Shown in pieces: positions 33,177 through 41,180 of a DNA stretch of 64,000 nt; position 1 is the stretch's first letter, and each line of letters starts with the position of its first letter. The translations under genes and the position numbers were made by a program. This stretch comes from a virus. The DNA lies in the IMG/VR virus record IMGVR_UViG_3300032896_000001, positions 41,096 through 105,095 of that record; one strand, written 5' to 3'. The notes below the pieces were generated by a model. It worked only from the letters and a program-made list of their open reading frames with translations, made no database searches and was not told the origin of the DNA.

Positions 33177-34070
33177 TTGACCACTCCCGCCCGCGTCCCC
33201 GGCAAGCGGGGCAGGCTCCCCGCCAAGCGCCTGGCTATGGGCTACCTGCACTCGTACCTCAAGGCCCCGCTTCCCGCCCCGGCCTACCCGGTCGACGTCC
33301 GCGCGGGCATCCCGGACGGAAATTGGCAGATGCTCGGCAACGGACCCGACCCGACGTGCACGGTCGCGCCCGAGGGCGTCGGCGACTGCACGTTCGCCGG
33401 CCGCCAGCACTACCGCATGGCGAAGGCCGCCCACTACGGCGAGACGGAGACCTGGGAGACCAGCAACGCGCTCGTCGAGGAATACCTCGCCTACGACGAC
33501 GGCCAGGACGGGGGCGCAGTAATCGCGGACCTTCTCCTGTCCTGGTACAAGGCGGGCACGATCCTTGCGTTCGCCCCGGTCGACCACACCGACCCGGCGG
33601 CGGTCGACTCGGCGATGCAGGAGTTCAAGGGCGTCTACGCCGGCGTCAACCTCACCGACGACGCCGACCAGCTGTTCAGCGACGGCCAGCCGTGGACGAC
33701 CGCGAACGGCGAGCAGCCCGACCCGAACGACGGGCACTGCATCGTCAAGGTCTACGCCGACGGCAAGGACTCCGACGGGTGGGTTACGTGGGGCGCCTAC
33801 CAGCAGTCCACCAGCGGGTGGACGAAGGCGTGCCTCACCGAGGCGTGGGCGATCATCACCAGCGAGGATGAGGCGGCCAAGGTCGACATGACCTCCCTCC
33901 TCGCCGACATCGAGGCACTCGGCGGAACCGAGCCCGTGACGCCGACTCCGGCCCCCTCGCCCGCGCCTGTTCCCGGGCCTGACCACAAGAGCCTCCTTGC
34001 CGAGCTCGCAGCCATCGTCCGGGAGGACGCCGCCAAAGCGGTCGCCTGGCTCCACTCCAAGGGCCTCTAA
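33177..34070 (+). CDS. Cysteine-peptidase-like lysin candidate
   Basis: 297 aa from TTG 33177 with AGGAGG 8 nt upstream. A GDCTF Cys (residue 71) and NDGHCIVKV His (187) with VTWGAYQQ are consistent with a papain/C39-type fold. A Pro-rich linker (residues 253-268) and a C-terminal helical domain follow. Endopeptidase lysin is a reasonable proposal, but the residues could also belong to a tail-associated peptidase. Confidence 0.6.
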   Translation: MTTPARVPGKRGRLPAKRLAMGYLHSYLKAPLPAPAYPVDVRAGIPDGNWQMLGNGPDPTCTVAPEGVGDCTFAGRQHYRMAKAAHYGETETWETSNALVEEYLAYDDGQDGGAVIADLLLSWYKAGTILAFAPVDHTDPAAVDSAMQEFKGVYAGVNLTDDADQLFSDGQPWTTANGEQPDPNDGHCIVKVYADGKDSDGWVTWGAYQQSTSGWTKACLTEAWAIITSEDEAAKVDMTSLLADIEALGGTEPVTPTPAPSPAPVPGPDHKSLLAELAAIVREDAAKAVAWLHSKGL

Positions 34071-34092
34071 GCCCCCCAAGCTCTCACCGGCT

Positions 34093-34125
34093 CAAGCCCC
34101 GGCCGTCCGGTCGCGGGCTCTTTTC
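34093..34125 (+). terminator. Probable terminator after the lysin candidate
   Basis: An imperfect GC-rich stem (arms around AAGCCCCGGCC and CGGTCGCGGGCT) is followed by TTTT, in the 75-bp gap before 34146. Confidence 0.5.
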
Positions 34126-34145
34126 ATCCACGGAAAGGCAAGCAA

Positions 34146-34403
34146 ATGACAACTCCCGCTCCCGTCCCCGCCCCGCCCGTCTCCGAGCCGCACGGTTTCG
34201 TGGATTGGCTCCGCGACCACCTGGTCCCCGACTTCAAGGAGATCGAGGCCGACGCCGAGAAGGCCCGCACGGTCATCCCGCTCGTCGAGGCTTACCTCCC
34301 GAAGATCACCGCCGCGGCCGAGGCCGACCCCGCGATCGCCGCCGCGATCGCGCCTCTCGTGAAGGAAGCGACGGAGATCCTGGCGGTGCTCGCCGGGCTG
34401 TAA
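34146..34403 (+). CDS. Small helical protein
   Basis: 85 aa from ATG 34146. After a Pro/Ala N-terminus it has amphipathic helices (FVDWLRDHLVPDFKEIEADA; IPLVEAYLPKITAAAEADPA). It is the last gene of the rightward arm; role unknown. Confidence 0.68.
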   Translation: MTTPAPVPAPPVSEPHGFVDWLRDHLVPDFKEIEADAEKARTVIPLVEAYLPKITAAAEADPAIAAAIAPLVKEATEILAVLAGL

Positions 34404-34452
34404 GCTCTCACGAGAACGGCCGCCGGGTTCACGAAACCAGGACGCCGAAGCG

Positions 34453-34490
34453 AAGCGCCTCGCCGCCCCTAGTGGGTGGCGAGGCGCTTT
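34453..34490 (+). terminator. Terminator closing the rightward arm
   Basis: AAGCGCCTCGCC and GGCGAGGCGCTT form a perfect 12-bp stem with a 13-nt loop, followed by TTTT. It lies between the rightward operon and the leftward gene at 34658, where converging transcripts would meet. Confidence 0.85.
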
Positions 34491-34657
34491 TCGCGTGCCC
34501 GGAAACAACAGCGCCCCGCCTTCCCGTGAAGGGACGGCGGGGCGCTCGACGTGTTCGCCCTGACGGCTGGAGTCTAACCAGCGATCACCCGGAAGCAAGA
34601 GCCAGGCCGCACTATCGCGCGCGCACGCCGGGGCTTGGCGCCAACTATAGCGGGCGC

Positions 34658-36034
34658 TCACGTGGTGCCGAGGTAATTCCCGGCAGCGTCCTTGACGGGC
34701 AGCGCCCCGGCGACGATCCCGCCCGGGACCTCCATGCCCGCCAGGTCCGGTCGCAGGCCCTTCCCGGAGAACGCCCCCGCCCGCCGCAGCAAGGCCGCCC
34801 ATGACGGGTCGGAGATCTCCACCCCATGGACAAGCTCGGGCGTCGGCGTGAACTCCGCGACGGCCCCCGTGGCGCGGGGCGCGGTCCATCCCCGCGTGCC
34901 GGGGTCGACGCCCATTTCCGCGCAGGCGGCCTCGACGTCGGCGCGCGTGCAGCGCGCAGTGCCGTCGATGACGTCCCACGGCATCGGCAGGAACGCCCAC
35001 ACCTTCGTGTCGGGGTCCACGTCGCCGCCGCTCGATCGATGCCACCAGACGAGGTCGGCCGCCATCAGGCGCATAACCTTACCGGGCAGGAACGGCTCGA
35101 GCAGAGCCTCCGCGCCCGACGCGACCGCGCAGTTCAGCCAGCCGGCGCGGGCCGCGTTGTACGCCTGCGCCATCGTGTTCCACGTCGAGGAGTCCATGCC
35201 CCGGCGGACGATCATCGACAGGCGGTTCACGCCCTCCGGCCAAGCCCCCCGGAGCTCGGCCGAGGTCTCCCGCATGACCGACCACCAGCGGCCCGTCAGC
35301 GCGCCCCGCTGCTCATCCGATAGTCGCTCGAGAACTTCGGGCCTCGGGTGCGCCATGGCCAGGATCTCGAAGTCCGCGTCCCGTGATGCGAGGACGTGGC
35401 GGAGCATGATGTCCGCCGCCTGGTCGATCGGGTTCTCCTTCGACGCGAGCGTGAACAGGCGGCGCCTGTTCCGCCGCGAGGCGAGGTAGGCGATGAAGCA
35501 CGCCGACGCCGGGTCGGCCGCGAACCGCCCGGGCGGGATGTCGCAGGTGAATCCGGAGCGGCCGATGAGGATCAGCCGCCGGAGATGCTGGGCGCGCTCC
35601 ATCCGCGCGCACTTGCCCTCGAGGTTCCGCAGGACCCGGATGCGGCGGTTGTAGCCGCGCCGCGACTTGAGCGCGGGAAGCTCAACCCGGTGCTCGGCGA
35701 GAGCCCCGTAAAGGGAGGCGCGGCCCGCCCGGTCGAGGCGGTCGGCCTTCCAGTCGTCGCCCCACTGCCATCCGCCGACGACGTGCCCCATCCCGGCGAT
35801 GAAGCCGCGCACCTGCCCCGGGTCGGCGGGATCGATGCCCTCGCCGCCGAAGCCGAACACCCGGGCCGCCGAGGCGAGCTGAGCCGAGCAGTCGCCCGGC
35901 CGCTCGAAGTCGTCCGGCATCGACGAGTACCGCCACGCCGGCCGGGCGGCGGCGACCCGCTGAAGCTCGTGCTTCAGCCCTGACGGCCACGCCCTGTTCC
36001 CCGCGAGGATGATCCGCGCCACGTCCTCCGGCAT
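34658..36034 (-). CDS. Large hypothetical protein
   Basis: 458 aa from ATG 36034, in a predicted continuous frame. Notable patterns are YNRRIRVLRNLEGKCAR, CDIPPGRFAADPASACF, WWSVMRETSAELRGAW, GKVMRLMAADLVWWH and LPMPWDVIDGTARCTR. I do not recognise the family. A reading starting at ATG 36080 (MGWLEELHGTLDKRG) joins in frame if one G in the run near 36047 is removed, so the true start may be 36080. Confidence 0.72.
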   Translation of the reverse strand: MPEDVARIILAGNRAWPSGLKHELQRVAAARPAWRYSSMPDDFERPGDCSAQLASAARVFGFGGEGIDPADPGQVRGFIAGMGHVVGGWQWGDDWKADRLDRAGRASLYGALAEHRVELPALKSRRGYNRRIRVLRNLEGKCARMERAQHLRRLILIGRSGFTCDIPPGRFAADPASACFIAYLASRRNRRRLFTLASKENPIDQAADIMLRHVLASRDADFEILAMAHPRPEVLERLSDEQRGALTGRWWSVMRETSAELRGAWPEGVNRLSMIVRRGMDSSTWNTMAQAYNAARAGWLNCAVASGAEALLEPFLPGKVMRLMAADLVWWHRSSGGDVDPDTKVWAFLPMPWDVIDGTARCTRADVEAACAEMGVDPGTRGWTAPRATGAVAEFTPTPELVHGVEISDPSWAALLRRAGAFSGKGLRPDLAGMEVPGGIVAGALPVKDAAGNYLGTT

Positions 36035-36180
36035 CGCCCCGCTTGTCGAGGGTGCCGTGCAACTCTTCCAGCCAGCCCATGCCTTCGATTCTCCCTGCCG
36101 TCGCTAACGGTTTTCCGGGTGCGGGACGCTGTGCGCGCCCCTATGCTCTCCACTGCCGCTGTAATTGACGATGCGCTCCC

Positions 36181-36221
36181 CGCCCCCTCGCCAGCCGATG
36201 GTTCCGGCGGGCGAGGGGGCG
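36181..36221 (-). other. Perfect hairpin downstream of the gene at 36239
   Basis: CGCCCCCTCGCC and GGCGAGGGGGCG form a perfect 12-bp stem, without a T-run on either strand. It lies in the 200-bp spacer 36035-36238 and could slow or end leftward transcription. Confidence 0.5.
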
Positions 36222-36238
36222 GCTCTGCGTTTCCGGGG

Positions 36239-36745
36239 TCAGACCTCCATCGCCCTCGGCGCGCCGAGTGAGGTGTCGGAGAGCATCGCGGCGAGTTGGT
36301 CGCCCATGGCCGTCTCGGCGGGCCGGATCTCCCCGCGGCTCACCCGGTCGATCGCCTCCTGCCAGCGGGCGCTCGTGTCGACCGGGTCGACGGCGATCCG
36401 GTCGAGGGCCTCGCGGTGTGCCTCGGGGACCCGGAACCGGAAGGTCAGGTACGTGGCGTCGAGCGTGTCGTCGGCGTCTCGCAGGTACAGGGGATGAGCG
36501 GCGAGCGCCTCGTTGCAGGCGGCGTAGCAGGACTCCGGGGCGTGGGCGGTGCCGTCCTCCGCGCAGCAGCACTCCCGGTACGGGCCCCCGGTGCGGGTGT
36601 AGACCGCGATCACGAGGCCGTAGGCCGTCCGCTCCACCCAAATATCGCGGAAACGCTGAACCACCGGGCTCCCGAGGACGGGCAGCAGCAGCGCCGCCCG
36701 CTCGTCCTGGCGGCCGTCCGCGACCGCTATCTCATACAGGGACAT
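36239..36745 (-). CDS. Hypothetical protein
   Basis: 168 aa from ATG 36745. It contains a Cys-rich stretch (YRECCCAEDGTAH, then CYAACNEAL) and a C-terminal helical part (EAHREALDRIAVDPVD). No family is recognised. It is the second gene from the left end of the central leftward operon. Confidence 0.65.
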   Translation of the reverse strand: MSLYEIAVADGRQDERAALLLPVLGSPVVQRFRDIWVERTAYGLVIAVYTRTGGPYRECCCAEDGTAHAPESCYAACNEALAAHPLYLRDADDTLDATYLTFRFRVPEAHREALDRIAVDPVDTSARWQEAIDRVSRGEIRPAETAMGDQLAAMLSDTSLGAPRAMEV

Positions 36746-36805
36746 CTGCTCGTCCGTTCCTTCGTCGTCGTCTTCGGCCGGAACGCCGGCCGGGTCGGGG
36801 CTGTT

Positions 36806-37006
36806 CTAGTAGTCGCGGCCAATGCAAACGCTCTCAGCGTTGCAGCCGTCAATCCACCGGCAGCCGGCGGGGAAAAAGCAATCGCCGGAGGCCTCGCTTT
36901 CCTCTTCGTCATCGTCGGTCTCGGGGTCGGATTCCGGCTCGGGAGGCGGTGCCGGACGTGGTCTCGGTCCCGGGAGCCCGGGGGGAATCATCGGCGGGCG
37001 CGGCAT
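36806..37006 (-). CDS. Pro/Glu-rich peptide with Cys-containing C-terminus
   Basis: 66 aa from ATG 37006, which starts 3 nt past the stop of the ParB-like gene. The first half is Pro-rich (PPMIPPGLPGPRPRPAPPP), the middle acidic, and the end (GDCFFPAGCRW, then DGCNAESVC) contains four Cys. Function unknown. Confidence 0.5.
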   Translation of the reverse strand: MPRPPMIPPGLPGPRPRPAPPPEPESDPETDDDEEESEASGDCFFPAGCRWIDGCNAESVCIGRDY

Positions 37007-37008
37007 GG

Positions 37009-37896
37009 CTACTTCGGCTCGGGGAAGTTCTTCGGGGTGAGGCCGCCGGCCGGGAGCTTGTACAGGCTGACCGCCGTGTTCCCCGCCCGGTAGTGGTTCC
37101 ACGCGAGGACGAGGAGGAACAGCTGCTCGTGCTCGGTGAGCCGCTCGTCGTTCTCCTTGGCCCGCCAGATCTTCGCGCGGAGGGTGTGGACCGGGTGCCC
37201 GGCGGACAGGTCCGCCCCGTCGAGGAGGCGGGCGAGGAACCATTCGGCCTGCTCCGGGCTCTTCCGGTTGAACAGCAGCCACGCCATGCCGAACACGACC
37301 GGCCGCACGGACCGCATCTTGGGGCGGGCCGACATGGCGAACGACACTGCGTCGCGCAGTTCCGGGTGGGCGTCGAGGTAGCCGCCCATCTCGGCGTGCG
37401 TCGGCTCGCCGTCGCTGCCCCGCTGCCGCACCCGCCCGCCCCGGTCCCAGACGCACGCCGACCGGGCCAGCGCGGCGAGAAGGTTCGCGTTCTGCTCCCC
37501 GGCGAGGGCGAGCACGTCGCCCATTCTCCGCTTCGCCCCGGTGTCGATCGTCTTCTGCGTGTCACGGGGCAGCCCGGTGACGACGAACGTCTCGAACGGG
37601 ACCTCCGCCATGATGCACGCGGTGAGCCGGTGCTGGCCGTCGAGGAGCGTCCCGTCGTCGGCGATCTTCACCGTCTCCCCGTTGACGTCCCACTTCCCCT
37701 CCCTCATGTCGCGGGCGAGCTGCGCGGCGAGGGGGTAGCGGAGTGGCCGGTTGCCGTCGTTGCGGGACAGCCACTCCTTCGCCATGCCCGGCGTCACCGT
37801 CATCAGAGATTGCGCGACCTGCCTGCGGGGGATGCCGCCAACTCGCCCTTCCGGGTCGGGGGCGATGAAGATGGGCGCTGCCGCTGTCGCTGTCAT
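37009..37896 (-). CDS. ParB-like N-terminal domain protein
   Basis: 295 aa from ATG 37896. Residues 30-100 carry a ParB/Srx-like core with the DGQHRLTA box (residues 86-93). The rest is helical. Phage versions are often of unknown target and are sometimes linked to nuclease or NTP-binding activity. It follows the BldC-like gene in the central leftward operon. Confidence 0.78.
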   Translation of the reverse strand: MTATAAAPIFIAPDPEGRVGGIPRRQVAQSLMTVTPGMAKEWLSRNDGNRPLRYPLAAQLARDMREGKWDVNGETVKIADDGTLLDGQHRLTACIMAEVPFETFVVTGLPRDTQKTIDTGAKRRMGDVLALAGEQNANLLAALARSACVWDRGGRVRQRGSDGEPTHAEMGGYLDAHPELRDAVSFAMSARPKMRSVRPVVFGMAWLLFNRKSPEQAEWFLARLLDGADLSAGHPVHTLRAKIWRAKENDERLTEHEQLFLLVLAWNHYRAGNTAVSLYKLPAGGLTPKNFPEPK

Positions 37897-37932
37897 ACTG
37901 GTCTCCTGTTGCTCGATCGGTTCAAATCGGGA

Positions 37933-37968
37933 CCGCGCCCGGTTTCGTTGGCTCTAGGCCGGGCGCGG
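37933..37968 (-). terminator. Perfect 10-bp hairpin between ParB-like and BldC-like genes
   Basis: CCGCGCCCGG and CCGGGCGCGG pair exactly with a 16-nt loop. No T-run follows on the minus strand, so a terminator is possible but not certain. Confidence 0.4.
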
Positions 37969-37997
37969 TAACGCCTGCCTGACGGTTGCCGTCAGCT

Positions 37998-38321
37998 TCA
38001 CTCGCTGCGGGTCAGCGGAATCCCGGCCAGCAGCGAGCGGACCTCGGTCTCCCGGTAACGCCGGTGCCCTCCGAGGGTGCGGATCGACGTCAGCTTCCCG
38101 GCCCTCGCCCACCTGGTGACCGTATTCGGGTCGACACGGAACATCGTGGCCACCTCGGCCGGGGTCAGCAGCGCCTCGGCCTCCGGGACGCGGCGGCCCG
38201 CGTGCGAGGGCGCCGGGGGCTCGTCGAGCAGGTGCGGGGCCTGCCTCCGGATCGTGTCCAGCAGCCTCTCCGGTGTCGTCCTGCCGACGAGCTCAATCGT
38301 CGTCTTGTTCTGCGCGCTCAA
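37998..38321 (-). CDS. BldC/MerR-type regulator
   Basis: 107 aa from TTG 38321, chosen because GGGAAGGG lies just upstream, while the longer ATG at 38444 would add non-conserved residues. The C-terminal half (LLTPAEVATMFRVDPNTVTR, then GHRRYRETEVRSLLAG) is a small winged-helix/MerR-like DNA-binding domain as in BldC, a developmental regulator of actinomycetes. Phage copies probably regulate phage genes, such as excision or early transcription. Confidence 0.82.
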   Translation of the reverse strand: MSAQNKTTIELVGRTTPERLLDTIRRQAPHLLDEPPAPSHAGRRVPEAEALLTPAEVATMFRVDPNTVTRWARAGKLTSIRTLGGHRRYRETEVRSLLAGIPLTRSE

Positions 38322-38386
38322 TTGCGTGCCCTTCCCTTCCTTAAGACTTCCCGTCCGGAGCCGCCGGGCGGACCGGTGAACTTCTG

Positions 38387-38533
38387 TCACCCGAGATGGC
38401 GGATCGCCAGCCGGCAGAGCATGAACAGGCCCGCGGCGGCCCACACGACGGCGATCGGGCCGCCGACGATGAGGACCGGCACGAGCGCGATGGGCATGCG
38501 CTCGAGCCGCGGCGCGCGGTGCCGCCCGCTCAC
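38387..38533 (-). CDS. Small single-span membrane protein
   Basis: 48 aa from GTG 38533 (GTGA overlap with the stop of the upstream gene). A single hydrophobic segment (IALVPVLIVGGPIAVVWAAA) follows a basic N-terminus. Role unknown. Confidence 0.55.
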   Translation of the reverse strand: MSGRHRAPRLERMPIALVPVLIVGGPIAVVWAAAGLFMLCRLAIRHLG

Positions 38534-38889
38534 GACGGCGCTCCCTGCGGGACGGGGCGGAGGGCCGGCCCCGGCTTCGGCATGCTCCGGAGCATCGCGG
38601 CGAGCCTCGCCCGCGCCTTGTGGCCGAGCGCCTTCAGCGTCCGCCTGCGCTTCCGCCGCCGCCAGTTCTTCCACGAGATCCACGCCCAGCCCGCCGCCCC
38701 TGCGGCGTATATCGCGGAGGGGAGCCAGTGCCCGCCCGCCGCGTCAACGGCCGCCGCCAGGCCGAGCGTGACTGCGGCGGCAGCAGCCCACATCGCCGCC
38801 CTGCCGTACCGCCCGCGGCCGACGGCATTGCCGCACAGCCACGCGCTGACGACGCTCAGCAGCCCGATGGCGAAAGCCGGAAGACTCAC
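38530..38889 (-). CDS. Membrane protein with basic C-terminus
   Basis: 119 aa from GTG 38889 (GTGA overlap). Hydrophobic helices lie at residues about 4-21 and 34-50, with a third near 58-75. The end is strongly basic (WKNWRRRKRRRTLKALGHKA), predicted cytosolic. It is coupled to genes on both sides; role unknown. Confidence 0.65.
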   Translation of the reverse strand: MSLPAFAIGLLSVVSAWLCGNAVGRGRYGRAAMWAAAAAVTLGLAAAVDAAGGHWLPSAIYAAGAAGWAWISWKNWRRRKRRRTLKALGHKARARLAAMLRSMPKPGPALRPVPQGAPS

Positions 38890-39098
38890 CCCCGCCCCCT
38901 CGCCGCCGCCCGGAACGCGGGGCACGCCGCCCCGCCGCAGCGCCCGCAGTCCGACCCCGGGCGGTAATGCTCGTGGCACTCGCGGGCGCAGCCGCAGGCG
39001 CACGCCCGGGCCAGGGCGCGCAGCCGCCGCCGGGCCGGCCGCGAGACCCGCCTGGGGGCCGGCCGGGCGCCCGCCGCGCCGCCGCCGATCTTGAGCAT
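38886..39098 (-). CDS. Small zinc-ribbon protein, paralogue of 25994-26191
   Basis: 70 aa from ATG 39098 (AGGAGG upstream). The C-terminal half has CACGCARECHEHYRPGSDC, then GRCGGAACPAF, in the same order as in the protein at 25994-26191. The N-terminus is Gly/Ala/Arg-rich. It belongs to the central leftward operon. Confidence 0.6.
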   Translation of the reverse strand: MLKIGGGAAGARPAPRRVSRPARRRLRALARACACGCARECHEHYRPGSDCGRCGGAACPAFRAAARGRG

Positions 39099-39177
39099 GC
39101 AGTCCTCCTTGGTGGCGCCCCCCGCGCCGTCCGGTTCTCGCGGCCGGGCGGCGCGGGGGGCTGTCGTGCTTGCCGGG

Positions 39178-40170
39178 TCAGCTGGCGGCGGCGCAGGCCC
39201 CGGTGATGTCCCCGGTGTTGGCGTTGAACGCCTGCACCATCGTTTCCTGCACCTTCGGCGAGGTGCAGTTCTCGCTGGTCGCAAGGTAGGTGAACGAGTA
39301 GTCAGGCTGGCTCACCGCGCCCGCCCCGGCGGACGACGCGATCTTCGTGCCGGCCGGGAAGAACGGCGCGTACCAGGCGGCGTCGCCGCTGCCCGACGCG
39401 TACGAGTCGTTCAGGTTGTTCACCGTCGCGGGCACCCCGGAGGAGCTGAGGGAACCCGAGTCGGCGTAGAACTCGAAATCAAACGAGCCGTCGAGCGTCC
39501 CCTGCACGATGCCGTCGATGGCCTTCCCGCCGAGGGGGGAGTTCGCCCCCGCGAGGGTCTGGAAGGTCCCGTCCATCGACGCGGTGCCCGTGTAGTAGTA
39601 GCAGGTCGCGTTGCCGGCGGGGGCGTTGGAGCACTCCGACAGGTCGGCGGCGGCGTGCCGGGTGATGCTGACGTCGAACGCGAAGTCGTCCAGCGCCCAG
39701 ATCCCGCCGTTCGCCAGCGTGAGCGGCTCGGTCCCGCTCGCGCTGTCCGGGTCGTTGCTCACCGAGATGTCGGCGGACGCGGTGACCGGGGCGGCGTTCG
39801 CCCCCGGGGCCCCCGCGGGACCCGCAGGGCCCGCCGGGCCGGTCGCCCCGGTCGCCCCGGTCGCGCCCTTCGGCCCCGTCGCCCCGGTCGCGCCCGCGGC
39901 TCCCCTGGGGCCGGTCACGCCCCAGTAGACGAGGAACGAGCCGGACGGGCAGGTGGTCCCGGACGTGTTCGACTCGAAGACGCGCTCCAGCACCCGGCCG
40001 GAGCCGGTCACGCAGCCGTGCAGGGTCCCCGCGGGGATGGAGACGGCGGCGGCGCTCGCGCCGAGCGCCCCGGTCGCGGCCATCGCGATGCCGCCCCCGG
40101 CCAGCGCGAGGGCGACGGCGCCCCCGCCGACGGCGATCCGCAACGGCATCCGCCTAACAGACTTCAACAT
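39178..40170 (-). CDS. Secreted collagen-like protein
   Basis: 330 aa from ATG 40170 (AGGAG upstream). Residues 1-32 form a Sec signal (basic RRMPLR, hydrophobic core AVALALAGGGIAMAA). A beta-rich block and then a short collagen-like Gly-x-y run (about residues 88-125, including GPKGATGATGATGP and GPAGPAGAPG) follow, and a large C-terminal beta domain with Cys pairs ends the protein. This resembles chromosomal actinomycete surface proteins and looks like a lysogenic-conversion gene. Confidence 0.78.
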   Translation of the reverse strand: MLKSVRRMPLRIAVGGGAVALALAGGGIAMAATGALGASAAAVSIPAGTLHGCVTGSGRVLERVFESNTSGTTCPSGSFLVYWGVTGPRGAAGATGATGPKGATGATGATGPAGPAGPAGAPGANAAPVTASADISVSNDPDSASGTEPLTLANGGIWALDDFAFDVSITRHAAADLSECSNAPAGNATCYYYTGTASMDGTFQTLAGANSPLGGKAIDGIVQGTLDGSFDFEFYADSGSLSSSGVPATVNNLNDSYASGSGDAAWYAPFFPAGTKIASSAGAGAVSQPDYSFTYLATSENCTSPKVQETMVQAFNANTGDITGACAAAS

Positions 40171-40557
40171 GGAACTACTCCTCGGTTTAACGGACCTGCC
40201 CGGGTTATCCCGGGCAGGGGCCTGTGGGGCGGCGAGCCGCCGCTGCGGGGGCCGCGCGCGGACCCGGGGCGGCCGCGCGGCCGCCACCCGGGGTCCGGGG
40301 ACCTCCCCTATCTCGTCCTCCGCGACCCTGAGCGCCTCCCGCTCGCCGGCGCCGAGCAGGCCGAACTGGTCCCCCGCGGCCGGCCTCGCGTGCGCGGGGG
40401 GCCCTGCCGCCGCCGGCGCCGCCTGCGCGGCCGCCATCCCCGCGAGCACCTCGAGGGCGCTGAGCTGATCGCCCGTCGCCGGGCCGGTGCACGGGCGCCC
40501 CCCTAGCCGCCAGTCGTTGGGCAGGGTGTCGTCGTTAGGGATGGTGGGGGTGCTCAC
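40171..40557 (-). CDS. Hypothetical ORF upstream of, and in frame with, the collagen-like gene
   Basis: GTG 40557 overlaps the excisionase-like stop (GTGA). About 90 residues with normal composition (STPTIPNDDTLPNDWRLGG onward) are followed by an Arg/Pro-rich stretch with no stop before ATG 40170. Either a fused 459-aa protein exists or, more likely, this is a small gene whose stop is hidden by a frame error. The 3' boundary is set at the next start only for convenience. Confidence 0.4.
40196..40217 (-). promoter_or_regulatory. Perfect 9-bp hairpin/palindrome before the collagen-like gene
   Basis: CTGCCCGGG, TTAT, CCCGGGCAG. It lies 26 bp upstream of the ATG of the collagen-like gene and could be an operator or a terminator of the upstream leftward transcript. 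Confidence 0.5.
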
Positions 40558-40847
40558 GCGGCGCTCCGCCTTTTCTGCTGCTTGGACCTCGAGGCCGCGG
40601 TCGCGACGGTGCGCGGCGCGGCCGGCTTGTTCAGTCCCCTGGCTATCTCCGCGAGGTTCGCGGGGGAGAACACGATCGACCTGCCGACCCGCGTGCACGG
40701 GAACAGGCCGCTGCGGGCCCTCTTGAGCAGCCAGTAGCCGGTCGTCTTCCCCGAGGGGTCGAGAATGCCCGCCGCCTCGGCGGGCGTGTAGTGAACGGGG
40801 GCGCCGACTGCGGCGAGCTCCTCCGGGGACGGCCGTGCCGTCGTCAT
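40554..40847 (-). CDS. Excisionase-like HTH protein
   Basis: 97 aa from ATG 40847 (ATGA overlap with the XRE gene). YTPAEAAGILDPSGKTTGYW and LFPCTRVGRSIVFSPANLAE make a winged-helix of the Xis/MerR superfamily. The basic C-terminus is consistent with DNA binding. Its position just left of the immunity region and opposite the integrase fits an Xis-type directionality factor. Confidence 0.7.
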   Translation of the reverse strand: MTTARPSPEELAAVGAPVHYTPAEAAGILDPSGKTTGYWLLKRARSGLFPCTRVGRSIVFSPANLAEIARGLNKPAAPRTVATAASRSKQQKRRSAA

Positions 40848-41098
40848 TGCTCCTCCTGCTCTGCCTGCTCTGCCTGCTCGAGTCGAGCGAGCAGGTCCGC
40901 GTACCGGGCTGCGCGCTCGCCGTGCGGCATCTTCCGTCCCGCCTCCCAGTCGGCCACCGTCGGCTGGGTCACGCCCACCGCCTCGGCCACCTCGGCCTGC
41001 GACAGGCGGGATCGCTTCCTGATCTCCCGCACCCGCCCGCTGGCCACGTCCGCGCGCAGGCGCGCCAGCGTCACGGCGCTGTCCGCCGATATCGTCAT
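40844..41098 (-). CDS. Cro-like XRE DNA-binding protein
   Basis: 84 aa from ATG 41098 with GGAAGGA upstream. LSQAEVAEAVGVTQPTVADWEAGRK is a clear helix-turn-helix of the XRE family; a polar tail (EQAEQAEQEEQ) follows. It is transcribed away from the repressor-like gene at 41181 and probably governs the lytic side. Confidence 0.82.
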   Translation of the reverse strand: MTISADSAVTLARLRADVASGRVREIRKRSRLSQAEVAEAVGVTQPTVADWEAGRKMPHGERAARYADLLARLEQAEQAEQEEQ

Positions 41099-41180
41099 AG
41101 GATTCCTTCCGACCACACATGGGGATACTAATCCTATTTCAGGATGCGGCGCGACTACATAGCCATGTAATGTCTGATCC
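41099..41180. promoter_or_regulatory. Divergent immunity operator/promoter region
   Basis: The 82-bp gap between divergent XRE genes holds overlapping inverted repeats: GGAT ACTA ATCC (41123-41134), ATCCT ATTTC AGGAT (41131-41145) and TACAT AGCC ATGTA (41156-41169). AGGAT also appears at 41099-41103. TAGTAT read leftward in this region is a candidate -10 element. It is the natural switch between lysogenic and lytic transcription. Confidence 0.7.

Noticed and set aside
36727-36912. Short minus-strand ORF near the ParB-like gene
   Set aside because: Threonine/Arg/Pro-rich low complexity, overlapping a better-supported ORF (36806-37006) in another frame.
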